The translations under genes were made by a program, and so were the position numbers. The notes beneath the pieces were generated by a model. The model did not search any database. It saw only the letters and a list, made by a program, of their open reading frames with translations, and was not told the DNA's origin. A DNA stretch of 64,000 nt from an uncultured Christensenella sp. (GTDB lineage Bacteria; Bacillota; Clostridia; Christensenellales; Borkfalkiaceae), in NCBI GenBank assembly GCA_910579705.1, contig CAJTUI010000012.1:1-64000 (forward strand). The letters run 5' to 3'. Below are positions 49,725 to 57,454 of this stretch, one piece after another. Position 1 is the first letter of the stretch, and every line of letters begins with the position of its first letter.

Positions 49725-50354
49725 ATGAACATTGTTAAAATAAAGATATTGGTTATACTTTTCGGCGCGGCGGTGCTTATTTTAAGCGCGGTCACGGTTA
49801 CGTATCCCGAGAATCTGTTTGACGGCAGGGTTTTAAGGCACTACGGCGTCAGCTGGTTGGTTAGTCCTCCGAACGCGGAAGAGGAGTTGTTTATATTAAG
49901 CGGTAAAGGGCGAGAACCCGTTCACGAATATAAATGCAAGATACAAAGCGAGCAAAGGTTTAAGGAATATGCGGAGTTCGTGTTTTCACGTTTGAACGGC
50001 CGCGATTATATCGTCGCAAGGTTTTTGAAAAAGTCGGTTACGAACGGCATAGTTTATTACAGGGAATGGTCCGAAGTTGTTAAAGGCGAAAGTGCGGAAG
50101 AATATAAAAGTTTATCGGATAACAACGTCGGCGCGTACGGCTACGAATTTTATTTTACAACGCGCGGACTTGGCGAATACGAAGATAGCTATCACGGCAG
50201 TAAAATGAAAAAAGTCTGTCGGATAATACTTCAATATTGCGCCGCTTGCACGGACGGATATAATTTCTATATGAAAGTCGGATATGATTGCGAGGCGTAT
50301 TATATCACAGACGAAAAATATCTTGAAAAACTTCTCAATCCGTATCCGCTGTGA
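49725..50354 (+). CDS. unknown membrane-anchored or secreted protein
   Basis: 209 aa; an N-terminal hydrophobic segment (KIKILVILFGAAVLILSAVTV, positions 6-26 in part) anchors or exports it. The rest has many aromatic residues and three Cys; no motif recognised. A+T content is above that of neighbours. Follows the MmcQ gene by 24 bp, weak GAGG site. Confidence 0.6.
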   Translation: MNIVKIKILVILFGAAVLILSAVTVTYPENLFDGRVLRHYGVSWLVSPPNAEEELFILSGKGREPVHEYKCKIQSEQRFKEYAEFVFSRLNGRDYIVARFLKKSVTNGIVYYREWSEVVKGESAEEYKSLSDNNVGAYGYEFYFTTRGLGEYEDSYHGSKMKKVCRIILQYCAACTDGYNFYMKVGYDCEAYYITDEKYLEKLLNPYPL

Positions 50355-50364
50355 TTTCGGTAAA

Positions 50365-50391
50365 TTGCCGCCGCAAATAATGCGGCGGCAA
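50365..50391 (+). terminator. terminator after the 49725 gene
   Basis: 11-bp perfect arms TTGCCGCCGCA/TGCGGCGGCAA, AATAA loop. Confidence 0.7.
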
Positions 50392-50404
50392 TATAAAATT
50401 TCTA

Positions 50405-50433
50405 TTGCAATTTAACGCGCCGTGTGGTATAGT
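50405..50433 (+). promoter_or_regulatory. uraA-upp promoter
   Basis: TTGCAA, 17-bp spacer, TATAGT. No PyrR-type leader is evident in the 40-nt leader. Confidence 0.7.
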
Positions 50434-50472
50434 GATAAAAATGCGGTTTACAACCAAAGAGGAGTATGTAAA

Positions 50473-51966
50473 ATGAAGTTGATTTACGGCGTAAAGGACA
50501 GACCGAAGTGGGGACAGCTGATACTGTTTGCACTTCAACAGCTTCTGGCAATTCTCGCGGCGACAATCGCCGTGCCTATGATTGTCAAGAACGGTATGTC
50601 GGCCTCGGCGGCGCTTTTCGGCGCGGGCGTGGGCACGATAGTTTATCTGTTATTCACCAAATTCAGAAGTCCCGTATTTCTGGGGAGTTCGTTCGCTTTT
50701 CTCGGCAGTATGTCGGCGGCGTTCGCAGGCGGAGTATCCGCGTCCCTCGGATATCTGGGGCTTTTATTGGGCGCGGCGTTCGCGGGTATCGTTTACGTTA
50801 TAATCGCGCTCGTCGTCAAGTTCGCGGGCGTTAAGTGGATTGACAAGGTTATGCCTGCCGTGGTAATAGGCCCCACGGTCGCGATAATCGGGCTGTCGCT
50901 TGCGGGCAACGCCGTTTCCGACCTGTTGCGCGGCAACGTCACCGTAGACGTGTCGAACTGGGTAATCGAGTTCGTAGAAGGCGGCGCGCCCGTGTTAAAG
51001 GAAGAAACGGTCGCAAAAATGCTGTGCTCGCCCTTCGTCGCGCTGGCTTGCGGGCTGACCACGCTCGCGGTCACGGTCGTATGCTCGGTGTACGGTAAAA
51101 AACTTCTGAAAATGATACCGTTCATTATCGGCATACTCGCGGGCTACGCGCTTGCCGCGGCGTTCACGGGCATAGGCTATGCGGCCAAGTGCGACGCGCT
51201 CAAAGTTATCAATTTCGAGCTGTTTAAAAATATGCAGTGGTATCCCGATTTCGCTTTCCTCACCGCTTTCAAGGGCGGTTACGTAGCGGGCGAGGCGGGC
51301 TCGGTCGGCGCGTATATCGGAACGATTGCCGTTGCGTATATCCCCGTAGCGTTTGTCGTTTTCGCCGAGCACATCGCCGACCACAAAAACATTTCTTCGA
51401 TTATCGAAACCGACCTTTTGAAAGACCCCGGCCTTACCAGAACGCTGCTCGGCGACGGTATCGGCTCGGTTGCGGGCGCGTTTTTCGGCGGCTGTCCCAA
51501 CACCACTTACGGCGAGTCGGTCGGGTGCGTGGCCATATCGGGCAACGCGTCGGTAATAACCATTCTTCTTACGGCCGTTCTCGCGATTGTGTTTTCGTTT
51601 ATAGCGCCTTTCGTAACCTTCCTCGCGACGATTCCTTCCTGCGTAATGGGCGGGGTCTGCGTCGCGCTGTACGGGTTTATCGCGGTTTCGGGTCTTAAAA
51701 TGATACAGCCCGTCGATTTGGGCGACAACAGAAACCTGTTTGTCGTTTCGGTAATATTAATCGCGGGCGTGGGCGGACTTACGCTCAATATCGGCGCGGT
51801 AACGGTGACGGAAGTCGCGTGCGCGCTTATACTCGGTATACTCACAAATCTGCTAGTTAATATCCGCAGAAAGAAAAAGGACGGCGAAGACGGACTTGCG
51901 GAGGCCGTACAGCCCGCGCCCGAAGTTGCGGACAAAACAAATGAGGAGGGAACCGACAATGTTTAA
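50473..51966 (+). CDS. uraA: uracil permease, NCS2/NAT family
   Basis: 497-aa transporter with about 12-14 helices. LFALQQLLAILAATIAVPMIV start, the NAT motif region FVVFAEHIADHKNISSIIETDL and TTYGESVGCVAISGNASV. Start ATG 50473 has AGAGGAG upstream. Uracil specificity is inferred from the overlapping upp gene. A charged C-terminal tail (about 35 residues) is cytosolic. Confidence 0.93.
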   Translation: MKLIYGVKDRPKWGQLILFALQQLLAILAATIAVPMIVKNGMSASAALFGAGVGTIVYLLFTKFRSPVFLGSSFAFLGSMSAAFAGGVSASLGYLGLLLGAAFAGIVYVIIALVVKFAGVKWIDKVMPAVVIGPTVAIIGLSLAGNAVSDLLRGNVTVDVSNWVIEFVEGGAPVLKEETVAKMLCSPFVALACGLTTLAVTVVCSVYGKKLLKMIPFIIGILAGYALAAAFTGIGYAAKCDALKVINFELFKNMQWYPDFAFLTAFKGGYVAGEAGSVGAYIGTIAVAYIPVAFVVFAEHIADHKNISSIIETDLLKDPGLTRTLLGDGIGSVAGAFFGGCPNTTYGESVGCVAISGNASVITILLTAVLAIVFSFIAPFVTFLATIPSCVMGGVCVALYGFIAVSGLKMIQPVDLGDNRNLFVVSVILIAGVGGLTLNIGAVTVTEVACALILGILTNLLVNIRRKKKDGEDGLAEAVQPAPEVADKTNEEGTDNV

Positions 51967-52591
51967 AAACGTATTTATTTTCGACCACCCGCTTATCAAG
52001 CACAAGGTCGCGATTCTGCGCGACAAAAACACGGGAATGAAGGAGTTCCGCGAGCTTATCGAAGAGATTACCACTATGATGACGTACGAGAGTATGCGCG
52101 ACGTGGAGCTCGTCCCCGTAGAGGTGGAAACCCCGCTGGAAACGGTTACGCAGTATAAAGTGCCCGACGACAGCATAGCGATAGTGCCCATTCTCCGCGC
52201 GGGGCTGGGTATGGTCAACGGCGTGCACAAGGTCTTTCCTACGGCGAAAGTGGGGCACATAGGTATGTATCGCGACGAGGAAACGTTGCAGCCTCGGGAA
52301 TATTACTGCAAGCTGCCCGACGGCATAGAAAACAAGACGGTGTTTCTTGTCGACCCTATGCTCGCCACGGGCGGGTCCGCGGTGGACGCGCTGGACGCGC
52401 TCAAAAAACGCGGCTGCAAGAAGATAAAGCTTATGTCTGTAATCGCCGCGCCCGCGGGCGTGGAAAAGGTTGCGCTTGCGCACCCCGACGTGCCGGTGTA
52501 CGTGTCCACGCTGGACAGACAGCTTAACGAAAACGGCTATATCCTGCCAGGTTTAGGCGACGCGGGCGACAGACTGTTCGGAACAAAATAA
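51959..52591 (+). CDS. upp: uracil phosphoribosyltransferase
   Basis: 210-aa PRTase converting uracil and PRPP to UMP. PRPP loop VDPMLATGGSA, the uracil-site GYILPGLGDAGDRLFGT C-terminus and TYESMRD. Overlaps uraA by 8 bp (AGGAGGG upstream), forming a two-gene uracil salvage operon. Confidence 0.96.
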   Translation: MFKNVFIFDHPLIKHKVAILRDKNTGMKEFRELIEEITTMMTYESMRDVELVPVEVETPLETVTQYKVPDDSIAIVPILRAGLGMVNGVHKVFPTAKVGHIGMYRDEETLQPREYYCKLPDGIENKTVFLVDPMLATGGSAVDALDALKKRGCKKIKLMSVIAAPAGVEKVALAHPDVPVYVSTLDRQLNENGYILPGLGDAGDRLFGTK

Positions 52592-52603
52592 AAATATTGC
52601 AAA

Positions 52604-52637
52604 GCGCCCCGTATGAGATAAGTACGGGGCGCGTAAA
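52604..52637 (+). terminator. terminator after upp
   Basis: GCGCCCCGTA/TACGGGGCGC, 9-nt loop, followed by GTAAATTTTT. Confidence 0.85.
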
Positions 52638-52665
52638 TTTTTCCAATTTAAATTTTTATACGCTA

Positions 52666-52694
52666 TTGACCGCACGCATTTATTGTGATAGAAT
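52666..52694 (+). promoter_or_regulatory. promoter of the L15-like membrane protein gene
   Basis: TTGACC, 17-bp spacer, TAGAAT. Confidence 0.6.
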
Positions 52695-52747
52695 AATATA
52701 GAATAGTAGCGTTTTTTACGGAAATATGCTTAAAAGGAGTGCTCAAA

Positions 52748-54418
52748 ATGAAAAATGCGTTAAGTTTATTGTCGGTTAATCCGTTGTTAATAGCAGGTAT
52801 AGCTATCGGGGCCGTGGTAATCGCGACGATTGCGATAGTCGCGGCGGTTATAGTTTCGCACAGGAAAAGCGCGAAGAGCAAGGACGCGCTGGACGCAAGC
52901 ACGTTTTTAAAACCCGATTTACATAACGTTTCCCGTCAGGACGAAATTAAACCTTCGGAGGCGGAAACCGTGGCGGAGCCTGTGCCAGTGAAAGAGGTTG
53001 TCGAGCAGGCAGAAGAGCCGATCGAGGCTGCGGCCGAGCCCGAGCCCGAGGAAGAGCCCGAGCCTGCCGAGGAAGTGCGGGGTGAGCCCGCCGTCGAAAA
53101 AGTTGTCGAAACGCAGCCTGCGCCCGAGGAAGTAGTCGAGGAGCCTGTCGAGGAGCCTGTCGAGGAGCCCGTAGAGGAGACCGCGCCGGTCGAAGAGGCC
53201 GTGCGGACAGTGGAAACCGCGCCTGTAGATACTGCCGCTCCCGCGGTAGAAGAGGAGGCTGAGGCCGAGCCCGTGCCCGTGCGGGAAGAGCCGGCGGCAG
53301 AGCAGACCGAAGAGCCCGAGCCCGTAGTGGACGAGGAGCGCGTCGAAACGAAAACAAGGCCCGTTGTCGTTCGCAGGGTCGCGCCCGCGGGCAAGGTGTT
53401 AATACGCGTTCGCTACAACCGCAGTTATACCGCTAAGATAATTCAGGCGGAAGACGTTCTCAAAGATTATTACACTCAGATAAAGAACGAAATTCTGAGC
53501 TATAAGAAGGTTAAAGAGCGCATAAGCTGGCGGCACGAAACGTTCAGGAGCGGAAGGAAATTGCTTGTAAGGTTTGCGGTTCGCGGCAAGACGCTTAACG
53601 TGTATCTGGCGCTCGATCCCGCGGATTATGCGGAAAGCAAGTATAAAATCAAGGACGTTTCGCACGTGGCGAAAAACAAGGACGTTCCCACGCTCTACAA
53701 AATAAATAACGACAGGCGTCTGAAATACGTCAAGGAGCTTATCGCGGAAGTTATGTCGGCGAACGGCATAGTTGCGGGCGAGCCCGCGGCGGAAAACTAC
53801 GCGGCGCAGTATCCTTACGAGCCGTTGGAGCCGTTGATTGAAAGAAATCTCGTCAAACTTCTTACTTGGGAGGATACCTCGGCCGATTACGAGGTCGGCG
53901 AAATCGCCGTTCCCGAGGACAGCGTTCCCGATAATATTGCAATAGTTCCCGCCGAGGAAGAGGTTGCCGTTGCGGCCGAGGAGCCCGTTTGCGAAGAGGA
54001 GCCCGACGAGATTGACGAGGCTTGGTTCGCCGAGGAAGAGACGCCGGCCGAAGAGAAGGAGCCCGAAACTCCTGCGGACGTCAATATGAGCATAAGTCTG
54101 GACGAGGCGGAAGAGATACTCGACGACAGATACGTGGAGGTGTTTGTCCGTCAGGGCAGCCGCACGTCGGACAGGACCAAGAAGGCGGTAATCAATATAG
54201 ACACGCTCGGTAAATACTTCGAAAAGGGCGAGCGGGTAACGGTTGAAGAAATCAAAAAGCGGATACCGTCCACGGGTAAAAAAGTGACGTATGTAAAAGT
54301 TCTCGCGCGCGGCACTCTTGACAAAGCGCTTACCGTCGAGGCGGACGATTTCTCGCCCGCGGCGATTAAGATGATAGTTCTTACCGGCGGCGAAGTAATA
54401 CGTACGAAACGCACCTAA
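52748..54418 (+). CDS. membrane-anchored protein with a ribosomal-L15-like C-terminal domain
   Basis: 556-aa protein. AAGGAG precedes ATG 52748. One membrane helix (about residues 10-38) is followed by an acidic, Pro/Glu-rich linker (about 55-200, with tandem EEPVEEPVEE). A basic domain follows (about 205-345: VLIRVRYNRSYTAKIIQAED, KNEILSYKKVKERISWRHE, GKTLNVYLALDP). An acidic linker leads to a final 110 residues: YVKVLARGTLDKALTVEADDF, SPAAIKMIVLTGGEV. These match the L15/L18e signature spacing (K-V-L-x2-G-x-L ... F-S-x2-A ... G-G). The true rplO is not in the window. The function is unknown; it might tether ribosomes or RNA to the membrane. Confidence 0.8.
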   Translation: MKNALSLLSVNPLLIAGIAIGAVVIATIAIVAAVIVSHRKSAKSKDALDASTFLKPDLHNVSRQDEIKPSEAETVAEPVPVKEVVEQAEEPIEAAAEPEPEEEPEPAEEVRGEPAVEKVVETQPAPEEVVEEPVEEPVEEPVEETAPVEEAVRTVETAPVDTAAPAVEEEAEAEPVPVREEPAAEQTEEPEPVVDEERVETKTRPVVVRRVAPAGKVLIRVRYNRSYTAKIIQAEDVLKDYYTQIKNEILSYKKVKERISWRHETFRSGRKLLVRFAVRGKTLNVYLALDPADYAESKYKIKDVSHVAKNKDVPTLYKINNDRRLKYVKELIAEVMSANGIVAGEPAAENYAAQYPYEPLEPLIERNLVKLLTWEDTSADYEVGEIAVPEDSVPDNIAIVPAEEEVAVAAEEPVCEEEPDEIDEAWFAEEETPAEEKEPETPADVNMSISLDEAEEILDDRYVEVFVRQGSRTSDRTKKAVINIDTLGKYFEKGERVTVEEIKKRIPSTGKKVTYVKVLARGTLDKALTVEADDFSPAAIKMIVLTGGEVIRTKRT

Positions 54419-54517
54419 ATTTAACTTTCAGCGTATAATTTTAATATAATTATGCTTGATTTTGCTTAAAAATTATTATACAATATAAACGAACAAAAAG
54501 ACAGAGGATGTAAAGCT

Positions 54518-54844
54518 ATGACGGAGAAGAAAGCAAACACCAACGAAACCGAAGTAAAAGCGGCCGCGCACCCTGCGGAAAAGGCGGCTAAACCCGCCGC
54601 AAAGCCCAAGGCGGCTAAGCCCGCGAAAAAACCCGAAAAGGCCGACGAGGATAAAGTTTACCACATCTCCAAACGAAAAAAGGACCGTATGTGGCAGGTA
54701 AAGGCGGAGGGCTCGCCCAAAGCGTTAAAACTTTTCTTCACTCAGGCGGAGGCGGTCGATTACGCCAAGTCGGTTGCGGGCAACAACGAAGGGCGCATCG
54801 TTATACATAAGGAAGACGGTTCTTTCAGAAAGCTCAGCTATTAA
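54518..54844 (+). CDS. DUF2188-domain protein with Lys/Ala/Pro-rich N-terminus
   Basis: 108 aa. Residues 1-45 are AKP-rich (KPAAKPKAAKPAKKP) like histone H1 tails. The C-terminal 60 (YHISKRKKDRMWQVKAEG, then RIVIHKEDGSF) is a DUF2188-type beta module. Gene sits 100 bp after the L15-like gene on the same strand with its own TTGCTT-16-TATAAA promoter. May bind nucleic acid; not shown. Confidence 0.75.
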   Translation: MTEKKANTNETEVKAAAHPAEKAAKPAAKPKAAKPAKKPEKADEDKVYHISKRKKDRMWQVKAEGSPKALKLFFTQAEAVDYAKSVAGNNEGRIVIHKEDGSFRKLSY

Positions 54845-54963
54845 TCGTATTTTAAAATTGCCGTCGGGCGTTTAACGCGCTCGGCGGTTTTATGCACCGC
54901 AAATTCAGGACAAGGAGTTTGGCGGGGCGCATAAAAGTTTATAAATCATTCAAAGGAGCGGTT

Positions 54964-56100
54964 ATGACAAAGATAGATATTTTTTCGGGATTCCTCGGCG
55001 CGGGTAAAACAACGCTTATCAAAAAGCTTATAAAAGAGGCGTTCGCGGGAGAAAAACTTGTACTTATAGAAAACGAATTCGGCGAAATCGGCATTGACGG
55101 CGTGTTCTTGCAGGACGCGGGGATTAAGATAAACGAGCTCAATTCGGGCTGTATATGTTGCTCGCTCGTGGGCGACTTTGCGGAGGCGCTTAAAAAGGTT
55201 TACGCCGAGTACGCGCCCGACAGGATTTTAATCGAGCCGTCCGGCGTCGGAAAACTTTCGGACGTTATCCGCGCCGTCGAAAGCGCAAACCTCAAAGACT
55301 GTAAAATCAACACCTATACCGCCGTAGTGGACGCGGGTAAGTGCAAAATGTATATGAAAAACTTCGGCGAGTTCTTCAACGACCAGATAGAAACGGCCTC
55401 CTGCATAGTGTTCAGTCACGCGGACGTCGTAAGCGCGGAAAAACTGGAAACGGCGCTCGGCCTCGTCAGAAAACACAACCCGTCCGCAACGGTTGTCACT
55501 ACTCCTTGGGCAAAGCTCGACGGCAAACAGATACTCGCGGCAATGGAGCACGGCGAAACGCTCGAAACCGAAATAGAAAAACTTTCGGAAGAGGAGAGGT
55601 GCGGTTGTCACGGCCATCACGAGCACGAGGACGGGGAGTGCGGTTGTCACGGCCATCACGAGCACGAGGACGGGGAGTGCGGCTGTCACGGCCATCACCA
55701 CGAGCACGAGGACGGGGAGTGCGGCTGTCACGGCCACCATCACCACCACGAGCACGAGGACGGCGAATGCGGCTGTCACGGACATCACCATCACGAGCAC
55801 GACCACCATCATCACCACCACGCGGACGAGGTGTTTACCAGCTGGGGCGTTGAAACGGGCAGGACTTTCACCGCGGAGCAAATCGAGCGGGCACTGTCGG
55901 AGCTTTCCGACGAGAAGAGGTTCGGCGTCGTTCTGCGCGCCAAGGGCATTGTGCCCTGCACGGACGGCGGCTGGATACACTTCGACTATATCCCCGGCGA
56001 GAGCAACGTGCGCAAGGGCTCGGCGGCGTACACGGGCAGGCTGTGCGTTATCGGCAGTAAGTTGAACGAAGAGCGGCTTGCGCAGCTTTTCAACGTATAA
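54964..56100 (+). CDS. CobW/ZNG-type GTPase with Cys/His-rich tandem repeat
   Basis: 378-aa G3E GTPase, probably a metal (zinc) chaperone. ATG 54964 has AAAGGAG upstream. P-loop GFLGAGKTTLI at 9-19, the metal motif GCICC (about 60-64), ENEFGEIGIDG and IEPSGVG. Residues 213-287 hold five repeats: units begin CGCHGHH and end with EHEDGE, at 39, 39, 42 and 48 bp plus a last part (bases 55600-55822), giving nine-plus Cys and about 40 His residues. The C-terminal CobW domain (about 290-378) ends WIHFDYIPG. Metal identity (Zn, Ni, Co) is not decided by sequence. Confidence 0.9.
   Translation: MTKIDIFSGFLGAGKTTLIKKLIKEAFAGEKLVLIENEFGEIGIDGVFLQDAGIKINELNSGCICCSLVGDFAEALKKVYAEYAPDRILIEPSGVGKLSDVIRAVESANLKDCKINTYTAVVDAGKCKMYMKNFGEFFNDQIETASCIVFSHADVVSAEKLETALGLVRKHNPSATVVTTPWAKLDGKQILAAMEHGETLETEIEKLSEEERCGCHGHHEHEDGECGCHGHHEHEDGECGCHGHHHEHEDGECGCHGHHHHHEHEDGECGCHGHHHHEHDHHHHHHADEVFTSWGVETGRTFTAEQIERALSELSDEKRFGVVLRAKGIVPCTDGGWIHFDYIPGESNVRKGSAAYTGRLCVIGSKLNEERLAQLFNV
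55600..55822 (+). repeat. tandem repeat coding the Cys/His-rich linker
   Basis: Five units starting at 55600, 55639, 55678, 55720 and 55768. The first two are identical at 39 bp; later units gain His codons. This indicates recent slippage or unequal exchange. Confidence 0.85.
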
Positions 56101-56111
56101 CAAGGTAGACA

Positions 56112-57059
56112 ATGCAGGAAATATCGGTATATCTGTTTCTCGGATTTCTCGAATCGGGGAAGACCAAATTCATACAGGAAACGCTCGAAGACGAGCGTAT
56201 GGAAAACGGCGAGCGTACTCTGCTGCTCATTTGCGAAGAGGGAGAGGAGGAGTATTCGCCCGAAAAATTCAACGTCAAGAACGTTGCCGCGGTAACGCTT
56301 GAAAGCGCGGAAGAGCTGAGCGCGGAAAACCTCGAACGCCTGACCGCAAAGTACAAGCCTCAGCGCGTAGTTGTGGAGTACAACGGAACCTGGCTTTTAC
56401 AACAGTTTTTCGACGCAATGCCCGAAAGCTGGGTAATCAACCAGATGATGACCTTCTTCGACGCGGCCACCTTCATAAACTATAACCAGAATATGCGCCA
56501 GCTCGTGTTCGACAAGATACAGATGACGCAGATGGTAGTGTTTAACCGTTTCAAGGGCGAATACGACAAAATGCAGTTCCACAAGGCGGTGCGCGGAATA
56601 TCCCGCCGCCCCGACATCGTCTACGAATATATCGGCGGCAAGGCGGAGTTCGACGAAATCGAGGACCCATTGCCGTTCGACGTGAACGCGCCCGTAATCG
56701 AGATAGAGGACAGGGACTTCGCCTGGTTCTACCGCGATATGGCCGAAAAGACGGATTCGTATATCGGTAAAACGGTAAAGTTCAAGGGAATGGCGGCGGT
56801 ATCCAAGAAAGTGCCCAAGGGCTGTATCGTGCTGGGCAGACACATTATGACCTGTTGCGAGGCGGACATCGCCTACGACGGGTTCGCGGTTAAAACCAAC
56901 GGACTTCTGGACGGCATAGAAACGCGCGACTGGCTTATGGTTACGGCGAAAATCGCGTTCGAATACAATTCGGTTTACCGTTCCCAAGGCCCCGTTTTGA
57001 TAGCGGAAAAGCTGGAACGGGCGGAGCCGCCCGAAGATACGGTTGCAACGTTCTATTGA
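56112..57059 (+). CDS. CobW-like GTPase fused to a TIGR03943-type domain
   Basis: 315-aa protein. N-terminal G3E-like fold with P-loop GFLESGKTKFI, but the CxCC metal motif is absent. The C-terminal part (about 215-315) has GKTVKFKGMAAVSKKVPKGCIVLGRHIMTCCEADI, matching the TIGR03943/DUF1980 OB-like domain of the YcgQ type, with a CC pair. Starts 11 bp after the first CobW gene, so they form one operon. TIGR03943 proteins usually accompany a permease (YcgR); none is here. Confidence 0.83.
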   Translation: MQEISVYLFLGFLESGKTKFIQETLEDERMENGERTLLLICEEGEEEYSPEKFNVKNVAAVTLESAEELSAENLERLTAKYKPQRVVVEYNGTWLLQQFFDAMPESWVINQMMTFFDAATFINYNQNMRQLVFDKIQMTQMVVFNRFKGEYDKMQFHKAVRGISRRPDIVYEYIGGKAEFDEIEDPLPFDVNAPVIEIEDRDFAWFYRDMAEKTDSYIGKTVKFKGMAAVSKKVPKGCIVLGRHIMTCCEADIAYDGFAVKTNGLLDGIETRDWLMVTAKIAFEYNSVYRSQGPVLIAEKLERAEPPEDTVATFY

Positions 57060-57124
57060 GCTGTGTCGAACCGTGTCGAATTTATTCTAGTTTTGTCGTA
57101 TACAAAAATATTTGGTAAAATTTT

Positions 57125-57153
57125 TTGTTTTTTCCCCGTTTGTATGTTAGTAT
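57125..57153 (+). promoter_or_regulatory. promoter of the 57210 small gene
   Basis: TTGTTT, 17-bp spacer, TAGTAT. Upstream, 57061-57124 contains a duplicated TGTCGAA motif. Confidence 0.5.
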
Positions 57154-57209
57154 TAAACTACAAATAAAACTAAGCGCGAAAGCCGTGCTTTAAACGGAGG
57201 AAGAAGACT

Positions 57210-57374
57210 ATGAACATTACATTATTTGAAACGTATTTGACGAAAAAAGACAGGCTTGATGAAATCGACAGACAGCTGTCCGCGCTTGAAGAGAAACTCA
57301 AAACTCCCGAGCGCACGGTCGAAGACATAATATTGCATATAAAGTTAATCAAGGAAAGAAACTCGTTGAGTTAA
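57210..57374 (+). CDS. 54-aa coiled-coil protein of unknown function
   Basis: Begins MNITLFETYLTKKDRLDE, with a heptad-like helix (IDRQLSALEEKLKTPERTV, EDIILHIKLIKERNSL). GGAGG lies 9 nt before the ATG and hairpins follow, so it looks like a real small gene. Highly charged; probably a helical hairpin. No family recognised. Confidence 0.7.
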   Translation: MNITLFETYLTKKDRLDEIDRQLSALEEKLKTPERTVEDIILHIKLIKERNSLS

Positions 57375-57384
57375 TCATTCGCCG

Positions 57385-57418
57385 AGGGGCGGACGGCAAA
57401 TGCCTTCCGCCCCTTGTT
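57385..57418 (+). terminator. terminator after the 54-aa gene
   Basis: AGGGGCGGA/TCCGCCCCT plus GGCA/TGCC inner stem, then TGTTG. Confidence 0.75.
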
Positions 57419-57423
57419 GAATA

Positions 57424-57454
57424 AAAGGCTCCGCCGTCAGTGCGGAGCCTTTAT
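57424..57454. terminator. terminator of the EF-G-like gene
   Basis: AAAGGCTCCGC/GCGGAGCCTTT, 7-nt loop; at the convergent EF-G-like stop, T runs on both strands. Confidence 0.85.

Noticed and set aside
50440..50472. PyrR attenuator before uraA
   Set aside because: The leader is only about 33 nt and contains no terminator or PyrR-binding loop.
55228..56112. 294-aa minus-strand reading with Val/Ala-rich middle
   Set aside because: Antisense of the Cys/His repeat (GTG/CAC periodicity); the CobW gene on the other strand is unambiguous.
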